Of a DNA stretch of 53,507 nt, positions 17,755-25,335 are shown one piece after another. This DNA comes from Oscillibacter sp. MSJ-31. GTDB taxonomy: Bacteria; Bacillota; Clostridia; Oscillospirales; Oscillospiraceae. The position numbers and the translations under genes are program-made. The stretch covers positions 1-53,507 of the forward strand of contig NZ_JAHLPT010000015.1 of the NCBI RefSeq assembly GCF_018918025.1, given 5' to 3'. Below the pieces are notes generated by a model. The model was given only the letters and a program-made list of their open reading frames with translations, did not search any database and was not told the DNA's origin. Position 1 is the stretch's first letter; each line of letters begins with the position of its first letter.

Positions 17755-19647
17755 GTGCGCCGAAAAAAGCTCTTGGGAATCACGCTCTGCGCCGTGCTGA
17801 CGATCGGAGCGCTGCTGTGCTGTATGCAGGATGCAAGCGCGAGGGAGACGCTTCTGATCTCGGGAAACGCCGATCTCTATCCCATCGAGTCCTATGACCG
17901 CGGCAGGGAATGCTATGTCGGATTGCTGCCGGAGCTGTACGAGCGCCTGAGTGAGCAGACAGGGTACGATCTTGTCTATCTTCCGTACAGCAAGAACACA
18001 ACGCAGGCGCAGCAGACCGCAAACCGGCAGGCGGACATTATTTCCGCCTATCCCTCCGGCGCGGTCGACAGCGGCGCGATGCGCCGTCAAGTGCTGCTCT
18101 GCACGATAGAACATGACGGCGCAGAGCGCGCGATATATGTTGGCTTTACCAACGCACTCACGCCGGAACTGGCCGGCGCGCTTGCACAAGCGCTGGAGGA
18201 CCTCTCCGGCGCGGAGAGCATCGGCGTCCTGGCAGACTATACGAATAGCAGCGGCGCGGAAGCCTACCGTACCAGGTGGCTCATTACGCTCGCCGCATTG
18301 ATCGCGGCGATGCTTGCCGCGGCGGTCGCGCTGATAGTCTTTGCGCGAAAAAAGCGCGCCGAGCAAAAGACCAACGCCCTCATCGATCCGCGCTACGGCA
18401 TCGGAAATGACCGCTTTTATCTGCATTGCGTGGAAACGCTGCTCCCCGCCCCGCTGCGGAGTCTTACCTATGTTGTCTGCGTCGGCTGCGATATGCCCTC
18501 GCTGGAGCATCGCTTTGGCGAGGCGGAGCGCGAGGAGATCTTCTCCCGCGCGGCGGAGTTTCTCCGGCGCGGCTGCGCCCGCGAAGATTACCTTGCCTGT
18601 GTGGGGCGCGGAATGTTCGCCCTGGTGTGCCAACGCAGCAGCCGCGAGGCGGCACAGCAGCGCGCCGAGGGGCTTATCCGCGGGCTGGACGGCTACCTTG
18701 CGGGCTTCCGCGCCGAATATGCCGGCGCGTTCCGCGCGGGCATCTGCTCACTGGAGGAAAACCCGGACTACAGCGGCGAGGCCGCGCTCTATAGCGCGCG
18801 GCAGGGCTGCGCCTATGCGTTCGGTCACGGTATGCTCTGCGCGTTCGGCAATAAGCGTATGGTCGGTGAAAGCGAGCAGCTCGACCGGCTGCGCCGCCGC
18901 ACGGCGGAGGCTGTCGCCAAGGGCGAGTTTGAGCCGTACTTCCAATTTGTGGTGGATCGCGGCGGCACGATCATCGGTGCGGAGACCATATCCCGCTGGC
19001 AAAGCCCCGAGGATGGACTGCTGCCGCCGTCCAAGTACATCGACCTGATGATCCGCGCCGGTACGGTCACAGAACATGATCTCTATATGCTCCGCTGCGC
19101 CTGTGCACAGCTCCAGTCATGGAGACGCGAGGGGCTGGAGAAGCTCTGCCTGTCCTGTAATTTTACGCGCCAGTCGCTCTCGGACGAGCGGACCTTGCCG
19201 CGTGTGCGTGAGATCGCGGAGCAGTATGACTTTTCACATGACTGCCTTATTATCGAGATCACGGAGGATTGCCTTGTGCATGACCGGAGCGCAGCAGCGG
19301 AAACGCTCAACGGTCTGATCGCGCTGGGCTTTCATATCGCGTTGGACGATATGGGTGCCGGTTACTCCTCACTTTCGGATCTGTGTACCTACCGGTTCGA
19401 CTATGTAAAAATCGACCGCAGCATCCTCCTCGATGCGGAGGAGGAGCGCGGAAGGGCATTGCTTGCCGGTTTGGTGCAGCTTGCTCACAGCATGGGTATC
19501 CGAGTGCTGTCTGAGGGCGTGGAAACAAAGGAACAGTTGGATATTGCGCTTGCGGCGGGCTGCGACTTCATTCAGGGCTTTTATTTCTCGCGCGTCCTGC
19601 CGAAGCGGGAGGCGGAGCGCTATCTGCGCGAGCTGACAGAGCAGTAA
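17755..19647 (+). CDS. Membrane EAL-domain protein with degenerate GGDEF and SBP-like sensor
   Basis: About 630 residues. GTG 17755 is preferred because GGGGGG lies nine bases upstream; an in-frame GTG at 17746 has none. Order: signal or anchor, an extracytoplasmic region resembling a small type-3 solute-binding domain (about 30-170), a membrane helix (about 180-200), a GGDEF-like domain (210-370) in which the active-site motif reads GRGMF, hence inactive, and an EAL domain (about 380-630). In the EAL domain the signature is ETI rather than EAL, but the key residues appear present: the first Glu, Asn in SCNFTRQSL, Glu in IIEITED, the Asp pair in DDMGAGYSS, Lys in VKIDRS and Glu in SEGVET. It could hydrolyse c-di-GMP or act as its receptor for the neighbouring synthase. 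Confidence 0.85.
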   Translation: MRRKKLLGITLCAVLTIGALLCCMQDASARETLLISGNADLYPIESYDRGRECYVGLLPELYERLSEQTGYDLVYLPYSKNTTQAQQTANRQADIISAYPSGAVDSGAMRRQVLLCTIEHDGAERAIYVGFTNALTPELAGALAQALEDLSGAESIGVLADYTNSSGAEAYRTRWLITLAALIAAMLAAAVALIVFARKKRAEQKTNALIDPRYGIGNDRFYLHCVETLLPAPLRSLTYVVCVGCDMPSLEHRFGEAEREEIFSRAAEFLRRGCAREDYLACVGRGMFALVCQRSSREAAQQRAEGLIRGLDGYLAGFRAEYAGAFRAGICSLEENPDYSGEAALYSARQGCAYAFGHGMLCAFGNKRMVGESEQLDRLRRRTAEAVAKGEFEPYFQFVVDRGGTIIGAETISRWQSPEDGLLPPSKYIDLMIRAGTVTEHDLYMLRCACAQLQSWRREGLEKLCLSCNFTRQSLSDERTLPRVREIAEQYDFSHDCLIIEITEDCLVHDRSAAAETLNGLIALGFHIALDDMGAGYSSLSDLCTYRFDYVKIDRSILLDAEEERGRALLAGLVQLAHSMGIRVLSEGVETKEQLDIALAAGCDFIQGFYFSRVLPKREAERYLRELTEQ

Positions 19648-19657
19648 GGAGAAAGAA

Positions 19658-21070
19658 ATGGAAAACAAAACGCGTTCGCGTGTCATGCTGGCGATCACGC
19701 TGTTCAGCGCGATCGTATTGTCGGGTACGGTCTTCGTCTGCGCAAGGCGCGCAGGTGAGGAGGTCACACAGCGCTCCTTCGATGAGCTGACGACCGCAAC
19801 AAAGCAGCTTGCCAAGGACATCAACAATGCCACACGCACGGACCAGATCATTCTCTCCGCCATGGCGGAGCTGATCGCCGGGCAGGACGAGGACGATCTG
19901 GATTCTGTGCTGCGCATCATGAACACCTTCAGCCTTGATAAGACCTTTGTCTCCGCCGTCGCGCTGCTGCGACCCGACGGCACACTGCTGCTGACCGACG
20001 GCGCCCGCTACGACGTTTCCGGCGCATTCGATTTTGAAACAGAGGCGGCGCGGGGCGCGTACATCTCCGACCGCGTCACAAGCTACTTTGCGCCGGAAAA
20101 GCTGGTGGTGCGCAACGTCGTGCCGGTGAAGCGTGGCGGCGAGACCATCGCCATCCTCTATGGCATGGTGCCGTTGCAGGAGCTCTCGCGCAGCTACAAG
20201 ACCGACCTTTACGGCGGCAACGCCTTCGTTCTCATCGTGGATGGAAATACCGGCGACATCCTGCTGGATACCTGGCATGACTCGCTCGGCAATCTCTCCG
20301 ACCTGCGTGGCCGCAAAATGCTCAAGGGCTACACCTACGATCAGGCCATGGAGAATATCCCCAACGGTATCGGCGGCGATATGTGCATCGTTTCCCGCTC
20401 CACGGGGCTGACGCTCTACCTGCACTACGAGCCGGTCGGTATCAACAACTGGAGCGTCGTTCTCGGCGTCAGCGAGCAGGACGCGCTGGCGGGAACGCGC
20501 GGCGTGGTGAAGATCCTCTACCTGATGTCGGTCATCGTCGGCGCGATTTTGCTGAGCTATCTTGCCTACATCAGCTGGTACCTGATCTCGGCGCGACGCG
20601 GCGTTTGCCGTATGAGCATTACGGACCAGGGCACGGGCCTGATGAACCGTGTCGCCTATGAGAAGTGTCTGCGCAAGAGCGACCAGCGCGTTATCGCTCC
20701 GGCCGCCTGCATTTATATCGACGCGAACGGCCTGCACGAGATCAACAACGAGCGCGGTCACGAGGCGGGCGACCAGCTGCTGCGCGCGGTCGCAGAGCGT
20801 CTGCGGGAGCAGTTTCCGAGGGACGATCTCTACCGCGTCGGCGGCGACGAGTTCGTCGTGTTTCCCGCGCCGGCGGCAGAGGCGGAATACGAGGCGCGGA
20901 TGCGGGCGGTTTCTGAAAGCCTTGCCGCGCAGGGCCACAGCATCTCCTACGGCATCGCCGTCTGCGAGGCGGCAAACGGGCTAAGAGAGCTGGTCCGCGA
21001 GGCGGACGAGAAGATGCTCGGGAGCAAGCGCGCCTACTACGCCGAGCACGATCGCAGAAGGCCGAGATAA
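19658..21070 (+). CDS. dCache-GGDEF diguanylate cyclase
   Basis: A 470-residue receptor enzyme: membrane helix 1 (9-29), an extracytoplasmic Cache-type sensor (about 35-280) with an FVLIVDGNTGDIL strand pair typical of dCache, helix 2 (about 285-310) and a GGDEF domain (about 320-465). The active site YRVGGDEFVVF is intact, and AACIYIDANGLHEINNERGH matches the substrate-binding IDxNxLKxxND-type region. The inhibitory I-site (RxxD five residues ahead of GGDEF) is missing, since Phe stands where Arg is expected, so product inhibition may be absent. It follows the EAL gene by 10 bases. Together they form an opposing synthesis/degradation pair in the same transcript as a polysaccharide synthase. 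Confidence 0.9.
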   Translation: MENKTRSRVMLAITLFSAIVLSGTVFVCARRAGEEVTQRSFDELTTATKQLAKDINNATRTDQIILSAMAELIAGQDEDDLDSVLRIMNTFSLDKTFVSAVALLRPDGTLLLTDGARYDVSGAFDFETEAARGAYISDRVTSYFAPEKLVVRNVVPVKRGGETIAILYGMVPLQELSRSYKTDLYGGNAFVLIVDGNTGDILLDTWHDSLGNLSDLRGRKMLKGYTYDQAMENIPNGIGGDMCIVSRSTGLTLYLHYEPVGINNWSVVLGVSEQDALAGTRGVVKILYLMSVIVGAILLSYLAYISWYLISARRGVCRMSITDQGTGLMNRVAYEKCLRKSDQRVIAPAACIYIDANGLHEINNERGHEAGDQLLRAVAERLREQFPRDDLYRVGGDEFVVFPAPAAEAEYEARMRAVSESLAAQGHSISYGIAVCEAANGLRELVREADEKMLGSKRAYYAEHDRRRPR

Positions 21071-21159
21071 CGCCAAGACGACAAAACCGCTTTTGTATGG
21101 GAGTGTAGTAGAATGGCTTCGAGGCAGGAAACAAACCGGAGACCGCAAACGGAGGAAAC

Positions 21160-21336
21160 ATGAAAAGAAAAGGAACGATCATTCTTACGATGCTTCTTGT
21201 ATTTGCCATAGAGGTTTGCCTGATCTACACACTCAAGGGCAAAATGGACACGCTTTTGCAGTTTACAAAAATTTTTTCGGTGTTCCTGCTCGTCCTGCTT
21301 GCGGGTCAGCTGAGAGATGCGGGAAAGAGAGAGTAA
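21160..21336 (+). CDS. 58-residue two-helix membrane peptide
   Basis: A short gene preceded by GGAGG four to five bases before the ATG. The product has two hydrophobic segments (about 6-25 and 37-52) joined by a basic/acidic turn (KGKMD) and ends with RDAGKRE. It has no recognised family. It lies 89 bases after the cyclase gene and just before the terminator that closes the cluster, so it probably belongs to it. Small bitopic or hairpin peptides often regulate or stabilise synthases such as the one encoded upstream, but that is only a guess. It is easy to miss because of its length. Confidence 0.6.
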   Translation: MKRKGTIILTMLLVFAIEVCLIYTLKGKMDTLLQFTKIFSVFLLVLLAGQLRDAGKRE

Positions 21337-21383
21337 GCGTTTCAATCTGCTGAAGAGTGACAGAAGCCATGGATAATAAGAAA

Positions 21384-21412
21384 AAGAGGAGCGCCGCTTG
21401 GCGCTCCTCTTT
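21384..21412 (+). terminator. Terminator of the polysaccharide cluster
   Basis: AAGAGGAGCGCC (21384-21395) pairs perfectly with GGCGCTCCTCTT around a four-base loop. A run of A on the 5' side also makes it usable by the minus-strand pta transcript. Confidence 0.8.
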
Positions 21413-21432
21413 GCTGTGCAGTTTTATTTCGC

Positions 21433-21468
21433 TTATGCCAGAGCAGCAGTGATAATGGCCATCGAATA
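21433..21468 (-). pseudogene. Duplicate of the last 12 codons of pta
   Basis: On the minus strand these 36 bases encode YSMAIITAALA and a stop, identical in protein to the real end of pta at 21575-21610 but with synonymous changes and a TAA instead of a TGA stop. Bases 21449-21469 equal 21591-21611 exactly. Homology ends abruptly at the Tyr codon. The intervening 120 bases are palindromic non-coding DNA, including a perfect CCCCGCC-GTT-GGCGGGG hairpin (21531-21547). Confidence 0.75.
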
Positions 21469-21574
21469 GCAGCGCAAGGCTGCGCCTTGTCTGCTGTATG
21501 CCCGATTTGATTCACGGCGCTGCCGCGCCGCCCCGCCGTTGGCGGGGCCCCGGCCGCTCCGATGGCTCGGAGTC

Positions 21575-22549
21575 TCACGCGAGAGCGGCGGTGATAATGG
21601 CCATCGAATAGACCTCCTGCGCGTTGCAGCCGCGGGAGAGGTCGTTGATGGGGGCGTTCAGGCCGAGCAGGATGGGGCCGTAGGCGTCGAAGTTGCCGAG
21701 ACGCTGGGCGATCTTGTAGCCGATGTTGCCCGCGTTGATGTCGGGGAAGATGAAAGTGTTGGCGTGGCCGCCGACGCCGTCGGAGATATGCTTGGTCTTG
21801 GCGACGACGGGGGAGACCGCCGCGTCGAACTGGAACTCGCCGCCGATGGGGGTGTTGGGCATTTCGGCCTTGGCCTTCTCGCAGGCGTTGCGCATCTTGT
21901 CGACGTCCTCGCCCTTGCCGGAGCCGAGCGTGGAGTAGCTCAGGAAAGCGACCTTGGGGTCGACGCCGAAGATCTTCGCGCACTCGACGGTCTCGCGGCA
22001 GATCTCGACCAGCTCGTCCTCGGTGGGCTTGATGTTGATGGCGCAGTCCGCCATGGCCAGCACCTCGTTCTCACCGGACGCGGCGGGACGGACCATGATG
22101 AAGCAGGAGGAGACGATGTTGCTGCCGGGCCTGGTCTTGATGAGCTGCAGCGCGGGACGCACGGTGTCCGCGGTGGAGTAGGTCGCGCCGCCGAGCAGGC
22201 AGTCGGCCACGCCCATCTTGACGAGCATGGTGCCGAAGTAGTTGCCCTTCTTCAGCGCGTCGCGGCACTGCTCGGGCGTCATCTTGCCCTTGCGCAGCTC
22301 GACCATCTGCTCGACCATCGCGTCCATCTCGGGATAGTTCGCGGGATCGGCGATCTCGGCGCCGCGGATGTTGAAGCCGGCGTCCTCGGCGGCCGCGGCG
22401 ATCTCCTCGGGATTGCCGACGAGCACGGGCTTGAGGAAGTTACCGGACAGCAGACGGGCGCTCGCCTCGAGGATGCGGGGGTCGGTGCCTTCGGTAAAGA
22501 CGATGGTTTTGGGGCTCTTTTTCAGGGTTGCGATCAGTTGACCAAACAT
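21575..22549 (-). CDS. pta: Phosphate acetyltransferase
   Basis: A 324-residue, single-domain Pta of the short (class I) type. It converts acetyl-CoA and phosphate to acetyl phosphate and CoA, the first step of acetate formation and ATP gain in fermenters. Visible marks: TIVFTEGTDPRILEAS at the N-terminus, PVLVGNPEEI, ATYSTADTVRPALQLIKT near 122-139, VAFLSYSTLGSGKG near 205, and the C-terminal FPDINAGNIGYKIAQRLG and PILLGLNAPINDLSRG segments characteristic of the family. No ackA gene is adjacent, unlike in many Clostridia. A good promoter lies upstream on the minus strand, and GGAGG precedes the ATG. A duplicated scrap of its 3' end lies just downstream. Confidence 0.95.
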   Translation of the reverse strand: MFGQLIATLKKSPKTIVFTEGTDPRILEASARLLSGNFLKPVLVGNPEEIAAAAEDAGFNIRGAEIADPANYPEMDAMVEQMVELRKGKMTPEQCRDALKKGNYFGTMLVKMGVADCLLGGATYSTADTVRPALQLIKTRPGSNIVSSCFIMVRPAASGENEVLAMADCAINIKPTEDELVEICRETVECAKIFGVDPKVAFLSYSTLGSGKGEDVDKMRNACEKAKAEMPNTPIGGEFQFDAAVSPVVAKTKHISDGVGGHANTFIFPDINAGNIGYKIAQRLGNFDAYGPILLGLNAPINDLSRGCNAQEVYSMAIITAALA

Positions 22550-22605
22550 ATAGAGATTCCTCCGAATTTCTGTGCCGCAGGGGGGCGGCAGGAATTAACG
22601 GGAAC

Positions 22606-22634
22606 AGTATACACCTCTTTTTTTCGCGTCTCAA
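22606..22634 (-). promoter_or_regulatory. Promoter of pta
   Basis: On the minus strand: TTGAGA, a 17-base spacer, then TATACT, about 57 bases ahead of the ATG. Between it and the start lies a GC-rich stretch without clear structure. Confidence 0.75.
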
Positions 22635-22799
22635 CACCAAATCATAAAAAATTTACAATTTTTCCATGATTTTTTGAAATGACGAAAAACAGCCGAAAAT
22701 CCGCAGATGTTGTGCCGAAGGTGTACAAAAACGCGCAGATGTGGGGCGGCGCCCCGCCGCCGCGCACCGCAGGCGGCGATTCCTTGCGGAAAGCGGGGG

Positions 22800-22828
22800 T
22801 TGACGCGGCGGGAAAAAGAGGGTATCAT
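22800..22828 (+). promoter_or_regulatory. Promoter of the M23 peptidase gene
   Basis: TTGACG (22800-22805), a 17-base spacer and TATCAT (22823-22828). Confidence 0.65.
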
Positions 22829-22834
22829 AGCATT

Positions 22835-22850
22835 TGTTACAAATTGTAAC
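22835..22850 (+). promoter_or_regulatory. Palindromic operator-like site, WalR-like
   Basis: TGTTAC and TGTAAC separated by four bases, forming the palindrome GTTACAA-A-TTGTAAC placed at the expected transcription start. WalR sites (TGTWAH, five bases, TGTWAH) control cell-wall hydrolases in Firmicutes. The spacing here is one base short, so the assignment is tentative. Confidence 0.45.
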
Positions 22851-22883
22851 CTTTTTAACGTCTTATGAGTTTGCGGAGTGAAC

Positions 22884-24611
22884 ATGGAACAGCGCAAAGG
22901 GAAGAGGCAACTGAATCAGGGCGTGCGCGTCAAGCGCACGGAGGAGAAAGAGAAGCGCGCCGACCGGAGCGCGGAGCGCACCCGGGAGGCGACTGCCGTC
23001 AGAGCGAAGCGGACGACGGAGAGCAGAGCGGCCCGCGGCGCGGAGACGTCGCTGGGGCAGAAGCTCAAAGCGATCCACGGCAAGGTCCGCAAGGCGGTGC
23101 ACGAATCCCGCGAGCGGAATTTCCCGGAGTCCAACGGCGTGGCGGGGCAGCTGCTGCTTTTGCTGTGCGGCCTTGCGGCCTACTGGGGCGCGCTGGGACG
23201 CGAGAAGCTGCGCCTTGCGCGGCGCAGCCATATCCGCCGCACCGGCGGAACGTCCCGCGCCGCAAAATGGTGCAGAAAGAAGTATTACCCGCTTGCCTTC
23301 GGCGGTGCGGCGCTGGTGATCGCGGCGACAGCTGTTTTTGTCTCGCGCTATACCTTCGGCACCACCGTCATTTACGAGGGACAGGCGCTCGACACCGTGG
23401 CGAGCGAGCTTGAGGCGAAGCGCGTCACGGCGAGCATCGCGGACATCACCTCGGAGACGCTGGGCAAAACGTTTACGTTCTCCGACAGCTCCATTCAGTA
23501 CACGAGCGGCCTGGTCGAGCGCAGCGCGATCGTGGACCGCGCCGAGCTGGAGGAGGAGCTGACCGACGAGATGGGCCTTGTCACACAGGGCTACTCCCTC
23601 TACATCAACGACGAGCTGATCGGCTCGACGCAGTATGAGGGCGCGCTGGAGGGCCTGCTCGACCAGCTCAAGGAGAGCTATATCTCCGAGGATACGCTGA
23701 CCGTTGACTTTGTCGAGGACGTCCGCATCGCCAAGGGCTACGTCCCGACCGAAAGCATTATGAACCTCGGCCAGATCGCCGAGATCCTCAACTCCACGAA
23801 GGAGGGTGAGGTGACCTACACGGTCGTCAAGGGCGACACCTGGAGCGGCATCGCCAACAGCCATGGCATGACGACCAAGGAGCTGCTGGCCATCAACCCC
23901 GACTTCGACATCAACCGCCTGCAGATCGGCGATGAGCTGACGCTCTCCAACGCCGTGCCATATCTGACCGTTATGGTCACCGAGCGGCAGAACTACGTCG
24001 AGGATATCCAGTACGACATCACCTACACCGACGACGCGACCATGTACAAGGGCGACTACAAGGTCCTCTCCAAGGGCGTCTACGGCACGGCGGACGTCGT
24101 GGCGGACGTCACCTATGTCAACGGCGAGGAGACCGAGCGCACCGTCATCTCCAGCGTCACGCTCACCGAGCCGGTCACCGAGCAGCGCGCACAGGGCACC
24201 AAGGCGCGCCCGAGCTGGTATCCCACCGGCAGCTTCCGCTGGCCGACGAGCGGCCGCATCACCTCCTACTTCGGCTACCGCAACACCGGCATCCGCGGCG
24301 CGTCCACCAACCATAAGGGCGTTGATATTGCGGTACCTTACGGCACGCCGATCTACGCGGCGGACGGCGGCGTGGTCAGCTTCTCGGGCTACAAGGGCGC
24401 GATGGGCTATGTGGTCATTATTGACCATCAGAACGGCTTTAAGACCTATTATGAGCACAATTCCTCGCTCCTAGTCTCCGCCGGACAGACGGTGTACAAG
24501 GGCCAGCAGGTCGCCAAGGCCGGTCGCAGCGGCGTCGCCAGCGGCGTCCACTGCCACTTCGGCATCATGTACAACGGCACCTATTATAACCCGCTGAACT
24601 ATCTATCCTGA
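22884..24611 (+). CDS. LysM-G5-M23 cell-wall metallopeptidase
   Basis: A 575-residue envelope protein. ATG 22884 follows GCGGAG by five bases; GTG 22878 in the same frame is too close. Residues 1-85 are a Lys/Arg/Glu-rich cytoplasmic segment, an odd feature for this family. Hydrophobic stretches lie at about 88-106 and 135-155. Outside the membrane come a LysM domain (about 312-354, YTVVKGDTWSGIANSHG...), a G5-like strand region (about 365-430) and an M23 peptidase (about 450-570). The zinc-site motifs HKGVD and GVHCHFG (HxH) are intact, so it should cut peptidoglycan cross-links. Clostridial relatives act in growth or sporulation. It stands alone, with its own promoter and terminator. Confidence 0.9.
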   Translation: MEQRKGKRQLNQGVRVKRTEEKEKRADRSAERTREATAVRAKRTTESRAARGAETSLGQKLKAIHGKVRKAVHESRERNFPESNGVAGQLLLLLCGLAAYWGALGREKLRLARRSHIRRTGGTSRAAKWCRKKYYPLAFGGAALVIAATAVFVSRYTFGTTVIYEGQALDTVASELEAKRVTASIADITSETLGKTFTFSDSSIQYTSGLVERSAIVDRAELEEELTDEMGLVTQGYSLYINDELIGSTQYEGALEGLLDQLKESYISEDTLTVDFVEDVRIAKGYVPTESIMNLGQIAEILNSTKEGEVTYTVVKGDTWSGIANSHGMTTKELLAINPDFDINRLQIGDELTLSNAVPYLTVMVTERQNYVEDIQYDITYTDDATMYKGDYKVLSKGVYGTADVVADVTYVNGEETERTVISSVTLTEPVTEQRAQGTKARPSWYPTGSFRWPTSGRITSYFGYRNTGIRGASTNHKGVDIAVPYGTPIYAADGGVVSFSGYKGAMGYVVIIDHQNGFKTYYEHNSSLLVSAGQTVYKGQQVAKAGRSGVASGVHCHFGIMYNGTYYNPLNYLS

Positions 24612-24623
24612 CCCGAATTTGAA

Positions 24624-24650
24624 GGGGCGTCCGGTCGGACGCCCCTTTTT
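24624..24650 (+). terminator. Terminator of the M23 gene
   Basis: GGGGCGTCC (24624-24632) pairs with GGACGCCCC (24637-24645), followed by TTTTT. Confidence 0.88.
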
Positions 24651-24705
24651 CCCGGCAAAACGGCAGTTTTTTCATAAAAAATGAGCCGCCGTGGCAATAA
24701 AAGGC

Positions 24706-24734
24706 TTGCAATCGGCATAAAGCTATGGTAATAT
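24706..24734 (+). promoter_or_regulatory. Promoter of the rimP-nusA-infB operon
   Basis: TTGCAA (24706-24711), a 17-base spacer ending in TGG, and TAATAT (24729-24734). The TGn makes it an extended -10 promoter. It drives the translation-factor operon that runs to ribF. Confidence 0.8.
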
Positions 24735-24760
24735 GCTTATGTTATTTCAGTCGGTCAGGC

Positions 24761-24790
24761 AGAGTGGACTTTCGGTCCGCTCTTTCTTTT
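24761..24790 (+). terminator. Attenuator-like hairpin in the rimP leader
   Basis: AGAGTGGAC (24761-24769) pairs with GTCCGCTCT (24775-24783), followed by TTCTTTT. It sits between the promoter and the first gene, so transcription must read through it. The nusA operon is known to be autoregulated by NusA-dependent termination in other bacteria; the same logic here is inference. Confidence 0.7.
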
Positions 24791-24839
24791 GCAATTTTTG
24801 CCTTGAACAAACACTTTTGCACACGAAAGTGAGGGAGCT

Positions 24840-25295
24840 ATGAAAAAGGTAACGGAGATCGTCGCGGAGCTCGCCCGCCCCGTTGTGGAGGAGCACGGCT
24901 GCACCCTGTGGGACGTGGAGTATGTCCGCGAGGCAGGGCAGTGGTACCTGCGCCTTTTGATCGACAAGCAGGGCGGCGTGGACATTCTGGACTGCGAGGC
25001 CATCTCGCGCGTCGTGAGCGACCTGCTCGACGAGGCGGATCCCATCGAGGGAAGCTATGTCTTTGAGGTCGGCTCCGCGGGAGCCGAGCGCCCGCTCAAG
25101 CGTCCCGCGGACTTTGAACAGTTCATGGGCGCGGACGTGCTGCTCAAGACCTACAAGCCGCGCGACGGGCGCAAGGAGTTTTCCGGTGTGCTCGCGGGCT
25201 ATGACAACGGCGCTGTGAGCCTGACCGTCGGCAGCGAAACGCTGCGCTTTGAAAAGCCGGAGATCGCGCTCGTGCGTCTCCGCTGCGACTTCTGA
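24840..25295 (+). CDS. rimP: Ribosome maturation factor RimP
   Basis: A 151-residue RimP, normal in length. The N-terminal domain includes VVEEHGCTLWDVEYVRE and the GxYxFEVGSAGAERPLKR motif (residues about 74-91; the family reads VSSPGxxRPL), followed by an SH3-like C-terminal domain. RimP assists 30S subunit maturation by helping S12 and neighbouring proteins assemble. It is the first gene of the operon with nusA, as in nearly all bacteria. The start is preceded by GAGGGAG. Confidence 0.93.
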   Translation: MKKVTEIVAELARPVVEEHGCTLWDVEYVREAGQWYLRLLIDKQGGVDILDCEAISRVVSDLLDEADPIEGSYVFEVGSAGAERPLKRPADFEQFMGADVLLKTYKPRDGRKEFSGVLAGYDNGAVSLTVGSETLRFEKPEIALVRLRCDF

Positions 25296-25335
25296 CAACC
25301 ACCACTTTATCATAAATAATAAGGAGCTTATTTCC

